Positions 34,936 to 47,670 of a DNA stretch of 64,000 nt are shown piece after piece. The notes beneath the pieces are model-generated. The model had not been told where the DNA came from, made no database searches, and was given only the letters and a program-made list of their open reading frames with translations. The DNA lies in contig VDMD01000027.1 in the NCBI GenBank assembly GCA_007026445.1, positions 186,001-250,000 of the forward strand, written 5' to 3'. The translations under genes were made by a program, and so were the position numbers. The DNA comes from Schizophyllum amplum (Eukaryota; Basidiomycota; Agaricomycetes; Agaricales; Schizophyllaceae). Positions within the stretch are counted from its first letter, which is position 1. Each line of letters starts with the position of its first letter.

Positions 34936-35483
34936 AGTCGACCGCCGGGGCTGCTGGTCGATGCCCAGAAGGCGCCTCAATCTGAGACCCGCAGACGAAG
35001 GCAGCTTCCAACAGCGTGGCGCGAGTGCATCTTGGTCGAGACTCGACAGCACTCAGCTCGCCCATTGCCCGCCTCGAGCCCGGAACCTGCCTATCGTCCT
35101 GTCATGGAGAGTCGTCCCGCCCGCACCCCTTCACGATGTTCCGACAAGACGGTTGTTGCTACTGTCCATGACGTGGAGGTGAAGTCGTACCCATTTTTGT
35201 CACTGTGCGCACCGTCTGACCGGTCTTTTCTGATGTCCAGAGCCAGTCCAGGCCTGGAGAATGCGTGCGCAAGGACAAGCGATCGCCCAGGTCGTATGCA
35301 GCGGACCCGTTTGCTGCTATTGGCTCTGATATCATGGAATACACGCCCACAAGCCGAACGGTTCTCATAGCTGTCGTCTTGCTTATGGTGGTCGTTGGGA
35401 GCGTGTCGGCTATCATTATCGGGATTAGCGTACTCAAGCATTCGCGATACCAAGCGGAAACGGCGCAGGAGACTCAACAATAG
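34936..35483 (+). CDS. Small single-pass membrane protein, hypothetical
   Basis: A basic, Pro/Ser-rich N-terminal part (ETRQHSARPLPASSPEPAYR and SDKTVVATVHDVE) joins over a GT-AG intron (about 35179-35239, ending GATGTCCAG). It continues SQSRPGECVRKDKRSPRSYA. One strong helix follows, TVLIAVVLLMVVVGSVSAI with IIGISVL. A short tail, RYQAETAQETQQ, ends at 35483. The frame is open back to at least 34936 without a clear ATG, so the first exon is not settled. The layout suggests a type II membrane protein. No family is recognised. Confidence 0.45.
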
Positions 35484-35869
35484 CATGCGACAGTAGCGAG
35501 GGCCCCCTGCACTGGAACGCGGTATGACTACCTACCGATTGTGCGGGCTTGTGCAGGTTAAAGACATCCGCACGCAGCATGAGGTGAGGCGAGATGAGGT
35601 GGGGTTTATTGTCAGACTTACAGGGAACAGGAGTCTCGTACTACATCACATCACGCACGCATTACACAGTCAAATGACATACCACCTGAACCACAGCCGC
35701 AATGCCTTCAGAAGTTTGTTGACAGGGGCTGCTGGGGAACGCGCGAGCGATCGTTGCACGCCAATCACTGCTCCCAGTTCTCTGTCTCTCTGAGTACGCG
35801 TTCCGTTTCCCTGTTCCGAGCAACAAATTTGCAAGAAAATGCCTTGGGCATGCTGTCGGATGGATATCG

Positions 35870-38024
35870 TTAGCGAGCGGCTGCGTTGAGTAATGTGACG
35901 ACGCACGGTACAACCCCCGGCACGTACTCCGGTTCTACCTCGATAATGGAGCCGTCGGGCCTCGATGCTTTCGCTATGGTGTAGACGCTCAGAAGAGACG
36001 CGACTGTGATCCAGACGGACGAGTAGGCCATGTAGCGCCCTGGGCATATACGGCGACCAAACTGGCATACCACAGACAAGGTCAACAGAGAGGCTCGAAT
36101 GTCGAAGGGATGCCGTACGCACGCCAAATACAATGTCGACAGGATCGCGCACGGTCGGGTCAAGCTTGCCATGACCAGTCAAGAAGCGTTCAGGCTTGAA
36201 GCTATACGAGTCGGGGTAGGCGGTCTGGCAGGTATGATTAAATGCGACCCGGAGATATGAGGCGTCCGTACCTCGTCATGGACCATAGACCTGTATACCA
36301 GCATTAGCCGTGCTTATAGTCTGACAGACACGAAAGAGATTACCATATGTTAGCCACAACTACTGAGCCCTCGGGGATCGTGTACCCGTGAAAGATATCG
36401 GGAGTGTCGCCTGTGTAGTAGTGTGGGAGACCCTGCGTGCGATGTGTTAGATGGACATGAGAGACAGGGAAAGAGAGCCAACCCCAGGTGTTACAGGCAT
36501 ATACCGCAATGACTCCTTCACGATGGCTGTGACGTACGGCAAGCGCTCCTCGTCGCCGAAGTCAGGAAGCTGACCGGGTTTCAATACGTCGTCCAGTTCT
36601 GCCTGCGCGCGCTCTTGCACGTCGGGATGCGCCAACATGGCGAGGGTGAAATTGAGAAGGGCGCATACAGTCTTCACCATGATTAGTCGTCAATCTCGCT
36701 CGAGCCTGAAACCGCTCACCGTATCAGATCCGCCCATAATCATCGTTCCCGCAGTGTTCTTAATAGTGTCGTCCTCGTACGCTGCCGTGACCCCATCATC
36801 TGCCTTCTGCAAGGCCATAGAGGCGAATGAGGCCTTCGCTGTGCCGTCTGCCTTAGGTCTTGTCAGCGAGTCATAAGCAGCAGCGCGTTCGCGATATCTA
36901 CCATACGTCGCTTGACTAACTCAAATGGCTTGTCTAGCAGCACGCGAGATAGATTTCTAGAGACCTCAGCGTCACGCCTAAAATGTGCACCTGCGTTGCG
37001 TTGATATGCATATCAGCATCACGGCCGTACATGTCTATACGCACCAGGAATCCAATCAGGCAGATACATCAATGCAGGTATTTTGCTCGCGACGTACATC
37101 CCAATAGTGGCTCCTGTGGAGAGGCAATGTATGGCCGCCTTGGCGGTCGCCACGTATGGATCGTCGTGCGGCTCGACCTCGATTCCGTAGGCAATATCCG
37201 TGATGATCCTGCCAGCCATGCTACAGACATCGGTAAGCCGGCGCATACAGGCAACGAAATTGGAGAGACGCACTGTCGCAGTTCGGTCTCGAAGTCGAGA
37301 ACCTGAGCATCCAAGAGCCTACGAAGGAAGATATGCGTCGCTTTAGTCATGGATGGGTGGAGGTCCGAAGTAGCCTCGGGTGGAATACATCGTGGAATAG
37401 ACGTCGATGTACTCGCCTAGAGTAGGGTCAATTAGGACGGACACTGGTGCCGTAAGACGTAGTCGAACACAGACCATCTGTTCCCTGTCGCAGATCAAAC
37501 TGAGTTAGGTCGGAAGTGGAACATCTTGTGCCGGCGCGCACCGTATGGCATTATAGCAAAGTTAAATTCCCAGCCCATGAGATTGACGATAGTAGGCTGG
37601 TCAGGACTGGCATGCACGATTAGACTAATGAGAGAGTTGAATTAGTGAATGACATACCGACCGGAGTACTTGCTCGATCGCTTCTCGAGGAGCTCAATGC
37701 AAGACTCATAAGTGTCGAGTACGATGATGGACTGCCCGCACAAGTCGAGGTGAAGAATGTCCGTGTCTACGATGTCAGGGTGAGCGAACAAATATGCCAT
37801 CAGCTGCATGCAATACTTGGGTGCTTACCGTACTGCTTTGCCCAGCGCATGCACTGATCCCATTCTTTGCTCGCCGGTATATCCAGTACATTTCCGATAA
37901 GTGGCAGCTTGCGCGGTCCAGGAGGTAGCGGACATGAATCACGCCTGGATCGCCGGACGTATACGACCACGCTCACGAGCAAGGCAGCTATGGCCGTCAG
38001 CCCGGCACCAGAAGAACTTGGCAT
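35870..38024 (-). CDS. Cytochrome P450 monooxygenase, complete
   Basis: Microsomal haem-thiolate oxygenase. Start MPSSSGAGLTAIAALLVSVV, a membrane anchor, then the proline hinge LPPGPRKLPLIGNVLDIP. Middle exons give GRIITDIAYGIEVEPHDDPY and ALMYLPDWIPG. The oxygen-binding I helix reads NTAGTMIMGGSDT. The next exon has LAMLAHPDVQERAQAELDDV and the K-helix KESLR, then HYYTGDTPDIFHGYTIPEGS and ANIWSMVHDEAYPDSYSFKP. The haem loop is VFGFGRRICPGRYMAYSSVW, and the protein ends VVTLLNAAAR at 35870. Many short introns. It resembles the large basidiomycete P450 groups related to O-methylsterigmatocystin oxidoreductase. Substrate unknown. It is not a close copy of the relic at 9.9 kb. Confidence 0.85.
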
Positions 38025-38455
38025 AGATATAGTGTTTGGGGACGAGCGCTCAGTGCTGATTGATTATGGTTGCTTGAGCGCCTTTATAGTTCTGAATGAG
38101 CGCTCGTGCGGGTACATTCGGGAACACGCGGAGAAGGACGGTCCATATTCAATATGAACTCGGGTGGATCGGAGGTTCTCTGGGCAAAGAGGCTTCATCA
38201 CGAGAGTGGGACGCACCAGGTGACAGCTGCGAAGACAGCGGACGAAAATCTGCAGTAGCTGCAGGGAGCCCTACAAAATTGCTACGGACTCGAATATGCG
38301 GTATGGATTGTCGCATGTTTTCAATGATGTGGGAGAGCCTTATTCCCATACAAGCTAGAGGGTACACACTGATATAGATTAGCCCAAGGATGCAATCACA
38401 AAGCTTATCTTACAATAGGCCTGAAAGATATATGACACTGGACTGGTGATAACCC
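38025..38455. other. Region between the P450 start and the RBR end
   Basis: P450 promoter side and RBR 3' flank. No gene recognised. Confidence 0.3.
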
Positions 38456-41400
38456 TTAGAACTTGTCGTGGCGACAGGTTGTGCACGCCACAGCCCCACA
38501 GCCTTCACACCTCTTGGATAAATCGTCAGTCGATCAATCTCGAACGCGGGAGGGAGACTCACATATACCCTGCCACCGAGTAGCTCCAAGCAACCTAAGC
38601 ACTGGCCTGGGCCGGATGTGTACACCCACAGATCGTGCGGGCAACCGCGCCAGCTATTGAGAGCACGGCGAAATTCTGTTGGAACTTCCGGCGATGCCGA
38701 AGTCTTTCTACCCGATACGTGCTCCGTCAGCCTCGGCACCGGGGGCACAAAGGACGAGAGGTCGAGCGGGTCAGACTCTCGTCGTAGTGGGCGTGACTGT
38801 CTGCGAGCCTGTACGGGCGGGCCTTCAGGGGGGAGAGAGCATTCCGCAACGGGCCGCGCAGCCAAAGCGGACGCTGGATATGCATAGACCGGCGCTGCCT
38901 CTGGCGGAGGCGGCGGGATCGGCGGGTGTAGGTGAGATATCGGCGTGAATCGGTGTGACGTTGACGTGGCGGGAGGGTGAAGTGAAGATACGGGCGCAAA
39001 GCGCGAGTAGATATGATGCAGTGGTAGATCCTCGACATGAGCATGCGGGATCCGGGCGGACTTGGGTTGATGGCTAGATGTAGTATGCACGTGATGAGTG
39101 GTTCGAGCGGCCACTGTTGAGCGAGGCGAGTTTATGGGAGAAGATGTCCGACTTCCCGCGATACGGGAGGAGCTCCCATGGGGCGTGGACCGACGCTCGT
39201 AGGAAGAAACTTCGGCCTTCGTTGTTGCATGGTGAGAGTGCGTTGCATCACGCGGCATGGACTCGCGTCGCGCCTCATGTAGTGGGCGTGTCGGTAGAGG
39301 GTCGGTCTGCCGAGGGGCGGCCCCACGCAAGGGCAGAAGAGCATGCTGCATAGCGGTAGCGGCATAGATTGCAGCCGGAGGTTGCTGACTTCTCGTCGAA
39401 GACTCTGTTGCCGGCAGCGTACGCAATGGACTATCATCTGGCCGAGGTACGTGCTGGAGAGTGCGCCGGGCACCAGCTGAGCGCCGCATCAACGTAGCTA
39501 TATAGGCTACTGGATCGACCGGCGGGCGTCTTCGTGCGTGCAGCCTGTAAACACGCGGGGGTGGTGGGTCCCATACGTGTGGCGTGTTTTTGATTGTTCT
39601 TTCAGAAGGCTGAGAAGTATGGCCGGTACGATCGGGCGAATTGTGTGCAAGAGATGAGGTCGTAGACGCGCGCCGCTTGCCCTTCCTATCCGCAGGCGAA
39701 GCAGGCCGTTCGGTATTGCGGGTCCAGTCCTGCGGCACCAACCCATTCTGTGCCGCCTCGAAGGTCGCGTACGTCACAGTACGTGCCTTGCCGTGGCGAT
39801 TCTCTCGACGAGCCTCAGGTTTACTTCGCCCGCGATGCAGATCTTCTGCGGCATTGTCCTCTTTCCGATGATCCAGCTCGGTCCCCTGTTTATGCGGAGG
39901 TAGCTCAGGCCCTGCTGGCTGGTGGCTATTTGAGGCGTTTCCTGCCGTCTGCATGCGTTCCCAATGCTCTCGTGTCTCGCGCCGTGCCCGCGTCTCCCGC
40001 TGCAGGCTCTCAGAGCGTCGCGACTGGGATTTGGCGCGCTCCGATACCGAGCTACCGCTGGCCATCGGCGGCTGAGTTGAAGGGCGTGCGTGTGTAGACG
40101 ACGTGGCACGTGATATGGGGATAGCAGTTGCTGGCGTTGCTCCTGCATGAACAGGTGCCGGTGCAGCCATCGCAGAGGAGGCAGCCCGGTAGGGACTTGC
40201 AACATGGGCAGACAGCGCCCCCAATGCCGTTGCCGAAGGAGAGGTTTGGTATAGCGTAGACTGTGATGGTCGGGAGGGCGGGACAATCTCCGCTTCAGCA
40301 GGCGTCCCCGGTTGGGAGGAACCAGCACCTCCTGAGCGCGGCGCGAAGTTGAGGGAATGCGATGCGTTATCCCTCCGAGCAGGCGGTGAGGCTCTTTCCG
40401 TCGAGTTCAAAGGTATTCCATTGGTGAACGATGGCGGCACACCCTTAGAGGAATGAGACGAGGAATGCCGCTTCTCCATTGGCGGCGCATGATGTATCTT
40501 CGCAGTCGCGGTTGACGAGCGAGAATCACTTGGTTGTCCGGCATGCGGTTCCTCAACAGCGGGTGGTTGACGCCCGCTTGTGTCCGGCGCAGGAGTCGGC
40601 GCGGGCGGACGGACGCTGCCTTGACTGGATCGACGATTGCGGGAAGCTACGGGCGATGCCAAGGTCTCCTGCAGCACTCGACGCATCTGCGCTTCATTCT
40701 CCGCGTCCGTTCGCGTGTGCTTCGCCTCCGATATCTTCTGCTCGACAGCGGCCTGTTGTTCATTGCGAGAATCGGCGGGAGCGGCGGGGGGCACTGGAGG
40801 AAGCACTTCCTCCAGTTTCCTACGTGCCCCCGGTCCTCTACGTCATATACCACATCCTGCGTCTCTGGGGGTAGGTAGTGGTAAACGCGTGTCGCGCGGG
40901 AGCCACTGCGATGCCGACGCGAGCTTGACCGGTGCGTATGCTCTTCTCTGAGGGCTCGGGTGCAGGGAATACGTGAGCTGTGGCTGCAACTGTAACCGGG
41001 TCAAGTGCAGCAGGCTCTTGAAGTGGGATTGCCTCCGGCAGAGCCACATCGTCCGGCTCAACATTGTTGGTGCGCTGCTCCGACACATGCACATCGACCA
41101 CGATGGGTACTTCTTGCGATGTCACGGTGGTTGCACTTGGTATGGGCTGCGGTGCGTGTTGTGCTGGTTCAAGAGCCTCCTCCGCTGGGATCAGAATCAC
41201 CGTCTCCGCAGGCGTTCCTTCTCGCATGGGCTCCTCGAGTATAGCTGGCGGTCAGCCACTTCGTTCGGTGCAGCGATCTCTTCGCCTGGTGCAGCCGGTG
41301 CTGTACGACGCGTACGCAGGGCCGGACGCTGGAAAACAGCGCCGCCTGCGTTCGGCGGCGGTACCATGAGAGCCTCCATAAGCGGCCCGGGTGCGGCGTG

Positions 41401-43005
41401 AACCTGTACCGGCGCTTCCTCAATTCGCGGAGCGGGATGTGGTTGAGCATTCACATCCGGAGCAGGCTCATCGTCCACTAGATTATCGATTGGTTCCACA
41501 TCGCCCTCCTCTGCGTCCTCCTGTTCCCCTGCCTGTTCACGCGCCGCCCGTTCCTGGCGCTCCCTCCTCCGCCTCCTCCTGCGTTCATGGCGCTCTTCCC
41601 TAGCCTCATACAGTCGATTTTCTTCCCACCACGGGCACCCGCACGTCTTCCACCGCCGGCTGCAGACATAACAGAATTCTGCACCGCACCGGCACGTCAT
41701 ATGGTGACACCCCATCACCAGCTCGACGAACGCCTCGCAGTCCGGGCAGCGCGCCCAGCCTCCCTCGCCGCGACCTCCGCGAGCTCGTTCTCGTCCTCCG
41801 CGGTCCGACAACGATGACGTTCGTCTGGTTTGACCGCCTGCGCGCAGCGGCTGCACGTCCGCCCGCCGCATCCCGCGCACAGAATCGCGCGCGCGAAGAA
41901 CCAGCCTGTATACCGGGCCCCGAGGAACGCGCTGCAGGTGGGCGCAGCGCAGTACAGGCGCTTCGGGGTCGCGAACTCGGCTGCGCGTGCGGAGAAGTTG
42001 GCGAGAGTGGTGTCGGGGACGCGACCGCGAACGAGCTCGACTGGGATGCGGGTGCGACAGCAGCGTGGGGGGAAGAGCGCCTCGTCCCGGGTGGCGTTAG
42101 TGAAGACGGAGGTCATGCAGTGGACGTCGTACGGGTGGCCGCAGGGGGCGCGAATGAGCTCGCCGAGAGGTATAACGTCGGTGCAGACGACGCATTCGGG
42201 AGGGACTTCGGGGCTGGAGAGATGTGAGGACATGAAAAGGGGGAGTATATGCATACGCACTCCTCATCCCGGTCTTCAGGAGGCGTGCCATTTCCTAGCA
42301 TCCATTGCCGAGCAGCACCGAGCAGCCATCCTGGGCCCCAAATGCTACGGCAGTGTGTGTGAGCAAGCGAAGAAGACATATGTAGACACGTACTGGTCCG
42401 CATCGTGCTCCTCGCCTGCGCCAGCTGGGTGTGCCTCTTGCGCAGCGTCTGGTCCAGCTGGTCCCGTGTCGTCATGCTGGTCATGTACGATACCTCCCAG
42501 CGGGAGCGGAAGTGCCCAGGCGCCTGGTATGCGGCGAATCAAGCTATGCGCGCCTGGTGAGTGTCGCAGCGCCTATATGCATACCGTGAACGCACCTAGC
42601 GAGAGTCGCCTCTGGCGCTTCTGCGCGCGGTGGCTGGGGGTCACGGCGCTCCTGCTCCCCGTCCTCTGCCCTGTGCTCCCTTCCCGGTCGATCTTCACGG
42701 TCGTCCCTCTGCACACGCGCGGCGACCTCACGGTCCTCGACCATCTCGAGGGCATGCCGGAGCTCGTCGCCAAAGAGATCGAGCGCAAGTAGCGCATCCT
42801 CTCCCGCGCCTGCTTCGCGCAGAGCCTCTATGTCTGCAAGGTGAAGCCTCGCAATGGCGGCCAGCAGCTCGTTTGGGTCCTCATCCCCTTGCTCGGGAGG
42901 ACGCGGCGCCTCTCGTTCGTTGTTGGCATCGTTTCCTCGCGCATTGCGCCGCTCTTCGTGTCGTTCGTCGTTCAGCGCATCCCAAATAGCGTCAGCCGGG
43001 TCCAT
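38456..43005 (-). CDS. RBR-type (RING-IBR-RING) E3 ubiquitin ligase with long disordered tail
   Basis: Likely E3 that passes ubiquitin through a RING2 cysteine. I start at MDPADAIWDALND (ATG 43005). A helical N-terminal part follows (DPNELLAAIARLHLADIEAL, ALDLFGDELRHALEMVEDRE). RING1 is PECVVCTDVIPLGELIRAPC onward; IBR is RLYCAAPTCSAFLGARYTG with CAGCGGRTCSRC. RING2 is ARCPDCEAFVELVMGCHHMT with CRCGAEFCYVC; the MGC cysteine is the expected catalytic one. After an Arg-rich segment come about 900 low-complexity residues rich in Pro, Ser, Ala and Arg. The C-terminus is CPHDLWVYTSGPGQCLGCLE, a 51-base intron, then RCEGCGAVACTTCRHDKF, a zinc-ribbon-like end. One-base breaks occur near 41760 (G run), 41230, 40880 and 40827-40831 (C run). 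Alternatively the tail could be a separate gene. Confidence 0.75.
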
Positions 43006-43536
43006 CGACCAGCGACGGCAGGAAGCAAGCACAATGAGCGCCTCGAGGCAAGAACATGGCACTGATCATGATCAACTGTTGATTTCCGATAACACCGTTC
43101 AGAAGACAATACAGTACTTACCGTACAGTAAGTAGTTGTCGTCGGGTTGACAGTTCCACATATCTGAGTCTGTAGTCGACGATGATGCAGTTTAAGGCGA
43201 ATGTGGAGAATAAGTACAATGGTTTTCTAAATATGGAAACAATGAACACAGCCACCGAGGCCAAAGCTGCGAACCTGGTCTTGTTCACCGACTCGCATCG
43301 AACGCATGCAGGTTCCAAGATCAAATTCAAGTTCAACGAATACATACTTACATCCCCCAAATATATATATACAAAGCACGACAAGGTAGACAACATAGAT
43401 TAAACGGACACTAACGGATGGCAGGTGGTACATGGACAGCAAGGGCCGTCCTTTATGGTCGCAAGAATTACAGACAGTGTAGGGAGATGCAGCAGGCATA
43501 ATTGGGCCATCGTGACATGTATCCTCAAGCACACTT

Positions 43537-44953
43537 TCAAACGGCATTCTCGGACGCATCCCGGGAGCGCGCGTCCTGGAACGTTTGCGACGTGATGAGG
43601 ATGCTGTCCCCACCATGCTCGCCCGTCCGGCTCTTCTCTGCCGGCTTCTCGAGCGGCGGGCGCGGCGCGCTTCCCGACATGTGGAAGGTCACCCTAAGGA
43701 CGGTCAGACCGTGCGCACGAGCAGGACAGGACACTCACGACCGCGATCCCGATGTCGTCGTGGCTGTCGTCGTCGAAGTTGCCGGCAGGTGGCGCTGCAC
43801 GGGCGGCTTGTCCATGAGGAAGAGCACGATGATGAACGTCGAGTAGAGCCCGGTGAGGCTGATGGAAACGGCGAGCCAGATGGAGGTGAAGATGCCCGCG
43901 TCGATGACGGCGGCGACGAGGGTGACGAGCTGGGCGAGCGTTAGCGACGCACGACACGCGGGCAGAGGAACTCACGGAGATGCCACAGTAGACGAGCCCG
44001 CTCTCGATGCCGAACAGGCAGTACGTCTCGCAGCGCATGTACAGCGACTTGCTGGCGATTCGGGCGTGAACTGATTCCCAGGAGCCACTGTAGGCAGAGT
44101 CAGCATCTGCAGCGCTTTTCGGGCTGAACTACATACAACAGCTTCTTCAAAATGCACCCCGTCGCGGCGACGTTGGTCACGAGCAGCGGGACCGTCATCA
44201 TGAGCGATACAGCGCCCGTGCGGTCGGCAGCGCGCACGGCGTCGACGGTGACAAGCGTGCCGTCTGCGATGACGCCCGCCGCGGTGACCGCCATGCAGCC
44301 GAGGAGGACGTTCTGGATCTGGTAGCGTGTTAGGTCAAGCCACGGCCTGTGAGAACGCACACACCTGCTTGTGTCCTGGCCAGAGCACCCAGGCGCGCCA
44401 GACGAGGACGGCGTCCGAGATGAGGAACTGCAGGGATGTTAGCGTCCGCTGCGTGCGGAGGGGGCGATCACGCGCACATTCAAGCGGAAGAGCCAGTTGT
44501 CCGCGACGACCGTGCGCTTGATCATGCCATCCAGGTTCGGCGGGTCATATCTAGGCGCCGATGTCAGCGGTGATCGTGTCGTTTTTGCGCGCACTTACCC
44601 CAGCAGCTCCATGCTCGCCACCGCGGTCTTCATGTCGAGCACCATGACGCCCGTCGCTGCGGTGAAGAGGGCGACGGTGGCGCAGAGCAGGGAGAAGTAC
44701 TTCATGGTGCGGAAGCCGCGCGGGCTGGGGGGGACGCTGTTAGACGGGCCTGGCGCATACGGCCGCAGTAACGCACATCAACAAGTAGGCAGCGATGATG
44801 AAGAGCGTGGCGTGGATCCCTGGTGGGCGGTCAGTGGGGGAGCAGTAGGTAGATTGCAGTCCACGCACCGTAGAATACGAACTCGCAGCCGATCTGGAGA
44901 TACTCCACATCCTCGTCGGACAGCGGTCCAGATGGCTGCTCTGCGTTGGACAT
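43537..44953 (-). CDS. Multi-pass membrane protein, duplicon copy 1
   Basis: Seven-helix hypothetical protein of the SDA-V-WRAW-LWP type. It starts MSNAEQPSGPLSDEDVEYLQ at 44953, then IHATLFIIAAYLLMCVTAAV and FRTMKYFSLLCATVALFTAA with VMVLDMKTAVASMELLG. Then YDPPNLDGMIKRTVVADNWL, FLISDAVLVWRAWVLWPGHK, IQNVLLGCMAVTAAGVIADG, LMMTVPLLVTNVAATGCILK, RCETYCLFGIESGLVYCG and AAVIDAGIFTSIWLAVSISL. The polar tail ends RDASENAV at 43537. About eight short introns. Almost identical to the copy at 55297-56730, but it lacks five codons early in exon 1. Both copies keep an open frame, so both could be active. Confidence 0.8.
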
Positions 44954-46189
44954 TCTGAGCGAGGGGTGCAGAAGAGACTGACGTCTAATGAGGGGGAATG
45001 AAGGGGGGAGAGAGGGGAATGTGTATACCTGCGTCGGTGGTCGTCGCGGGAGGACGCAAGGGTCGGCGGATGGTCAGGCCCTGATGGGGGCAGCGTGGGT
45101 GGTCGTCGCTCATGGTGGCAGGACGAGATCGCAGTTCGGGAGAGAAGCGAAGACGCGCCTATATGGACGTGCGATCGGCGTACGGTGGACAGGTGATCGG
45201 CATGACGCCGCGTGACGAGTGACGGTTAAAGTTGTTATCGCCGCTGCTTACAGGCCTGTTTGGTTGAAAGTTAGAGGCGAGTAGAAGTGCTTTTGTAGCA
45301 AGTGTATCTCGCGCTCTGGGCCACCTACGCGCCTCGGACATGGATAGCCTGGTACATATGCTTCCGAATGCCAAGTCCTGCGAGTTACAACACTCCCTCT
45401 GCCTGCCTGCCTCACCTGTGGCCTCCGCCAGTCCCAGATCCAGCCGCCGATGTCACGAAAGAGTGACCACCTATGTCCGGCTGGGGTATGCAAATGTCTG
45501 CACCCATCGTTCAATGCGATTGACATCGTTTTTGGACAGCGCTGCCTACTCGTCTACAGGTCGTTGCTCGTCCTTCAACCGACCTCGCCGCCTTTCTCCC
45601 TCTCCAGCAATCCTCTCTCGCCTGGCCTGTCCTCACTCTCGCTCACTCTCTTACCGCCGGTTGCCTGACGGATGTCCGTAAATTTATTTTACCCCCGACA
45701 CCCATTCAATCTCAGGGTTCCGTTGCACCCACTACCGCCGCTATCACCTCTGGCCATTTTTACAACACTGCCCACAGGCTTACTCATAGTCTATGTCTTC
45801 AAACATGGGTTTATTCAGGGGAGATAAGGGTACAAGCTGGAAGACTAGTAATACAAGTTCGACGAAGCCCCTCAATTCACTCTTCACTCTGTGATGCAAG
45901 GCATAGCCTGCCCTTCAAGGTATTGTCACCGCCAACACTGTCCTCAAATCGTCTTATGCATCCAGAAACCGCCGTACAACTACAAGTCGCTCAAGACGCT
46001 GTCGAAGCCTCACCAACAGTGCAGACGTTGCCGGTGAGTCGCAGACATCACCGCAGACCTTGCAGCCCTGCACATCCGGTCAGCATTCCGACGCAAGGGC
46101 CGCCTGCCTCGCTCGCGGGACGTCGATACGTTGCTTCGACTCTGGTCTCAGCGGTGATCGGCGGACGTTGATACGTTGCCTCAACGCCT
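44954..46189. other. Upstream region of duplicon membrane gene, copy 1
   Basis: No convincing gene. Open frames here have no recognisable motifs and change between the two duplicon copies. Confidence 0.35.
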
Positions 46190-46700
46190 GAGGCCTCAAT
46201 GTCCGAGATGCCCGCCCCTCAACGACCAACACGCCCCGCCCCTGCTCCCGTATCGCGACGTCGCTCGCGGATCACGACATCGCTCGCCGGACGCCGATCC
46301 ATTGCTTCAAGACCTCCCTGCGCAACGTCGTCAGGGCGCGAACGTGGCCAGCACAAAACGAACTCGAACGTCAGGACAAGGCGAACTCGAACGCGGCCAG
46401 CATACGGCTGACTCGACCTTGATCGCCGGAACACGATACATTGCCTCAACGCCAGGAGGCCGCTCGGCGGACGGCCATACGTTGCGTCAGCGCATCGGGG
46501 GATCGCCGGGCGTGGAGTACGGCGGGGTCGGACTTCAAGTACGGCGGAATCGGGCTTCAAGTACAGCGGGATCGGGCTTCGAGTATGGCGGGGTCGGCCG
46601 TCGTGTACGGGTCGGACTTCGAGTACGGCGAGTCCGACTTCAAGAACGTGGGGTTCGGCTGTCGAGTCCGGCGGGGTCGGCCATCGAGTTCGACGGCGGG
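46190..46700. repeat. VNTR block, copy 1
   Basis: Three kinds of short tandem units follow each other: CCCCTCAACGACCAACACG-like units of about 22 bases (about 46206-46240), GGCGAACTCGAACGTCAGG-like units (46340-46405), and TACGGCGGGGTCGGACTTCA-like units of about 20 bases (46500-46690). Unit numbers differ from copy 2. Confidence 0.75.
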
Positions 46701-46844
46701 GGCGAAGGCAGACGCCCCGATGCCGCTCGCCGGACGAATTTCTATTGCTTCACGACTTGCACACCTGCAGAATAATCATCAGTATCTCCCCAGCTAAAAC
46801 AGACACACCACGTACCCGGCGTACTCCCCCAACCCGTCGCAAAA

Positions 46845-47670
46845 TCTCCCGCGCGAATTTTCGAAGAAACGACCTCACTTCGCGTACAATCTAGCGTCCA
46901 AATCGTCCCCAGAATCGCCCCCGCTTGGACCGGCGGATGGCGGTTCTCGAGGTGTATTGCGTGATGTTGAAGACGGGGTAGCGCGCCGCGGAAAAGACCC
47001 TGGACGTCGGGTAAGCGTCGAAACAAAAGCCAGGTCGGGAGACGCACCTGAGCATGCGCATGGCGGCGCTGCCTCCCCATAGTCGTCGAAAACGTCCTCA
47101 AGACCTCCCGCGCGGATATTTGAAAATTGACGTCCATTTTGCATGTATTTTGGCCTTGGAATGCACTCGAAAGGTGGCCCGCTTGGACCGGCGGGCGGAG
47201 ATAGCGAAGGCGACGGCGGGCGCGTTTCGACGTCCGTGAGCTCCTCAATATCCGGTAGGTCTCAGTAAAGATTTCGAAGGCGTCGAACACACCTAGACGA
47301 GTGCGCGGCGGCGCTACGCGCCGCCCGCCGCGCTCCCAAATCCGTCGTAAAGGTCCTCGAAACTTCCCGCGCGAATATTTTGAGATTCGAGTTCATTTTG
47401 CATGTTTTTCGCCGCCCGGATTGTTGCTGGAATCGCCTCCGCTTGGACCGGCAAATGGGGGTGGGCGGCCGCGAGCGGGAGGTTGCCATGGGGACAACGC
47501 ACGAGGCCGGGGGCGCTGAGAGTGGAGCGCTACGTCCAGGTCAGTGGCAGGTACTACACGCGTGTCGTCGAGAGCTCACCCGAAGACAGGGCGGCGCGTA
47601 GCGCCGCCCGCCGAGCTCCCTCAACCACCGCCCGACTCCATTTTCGTGCACATTTTGAGGGTTGGACGTC
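46845..47670 (+). repeat. Cluster of four ~190-base hairpin repeats (R1-R4), copy 1
   Basis: Four same-direction units start near 46845, 47058, 47305 and 47588. Landmarks in order: a hairpin GGCGGCGC-N3-GCGCCGCC (R3 and R4; degenerate in R2), CGTCGT-AAGGTCCTC-like spacer, TCCCGCGCGAATATTT, a TTCATTTTGCATGT block, and CGCTTGGACCGGCAAATGG or GGCGGATGG. R1 lacks the hairpin and R4 lacks the right half. Coding frame is not preserved among units, so it is a non-coding repeat. Confidence 0.75.

Noticed and set aside
38410..40806. A stand-alone 798-codon gene
   Set aside because: Its start codon is not an ATG with context, coding continues upstream after one-base corrections into the RBR ligase, and its apparent C-terminus is an unspliced intron.
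42544..43062. RBR start at 43062
   Set aside because: The codon there is GTG. The first in-frame ATG is at 43005, followed by a plausible N-terminus.
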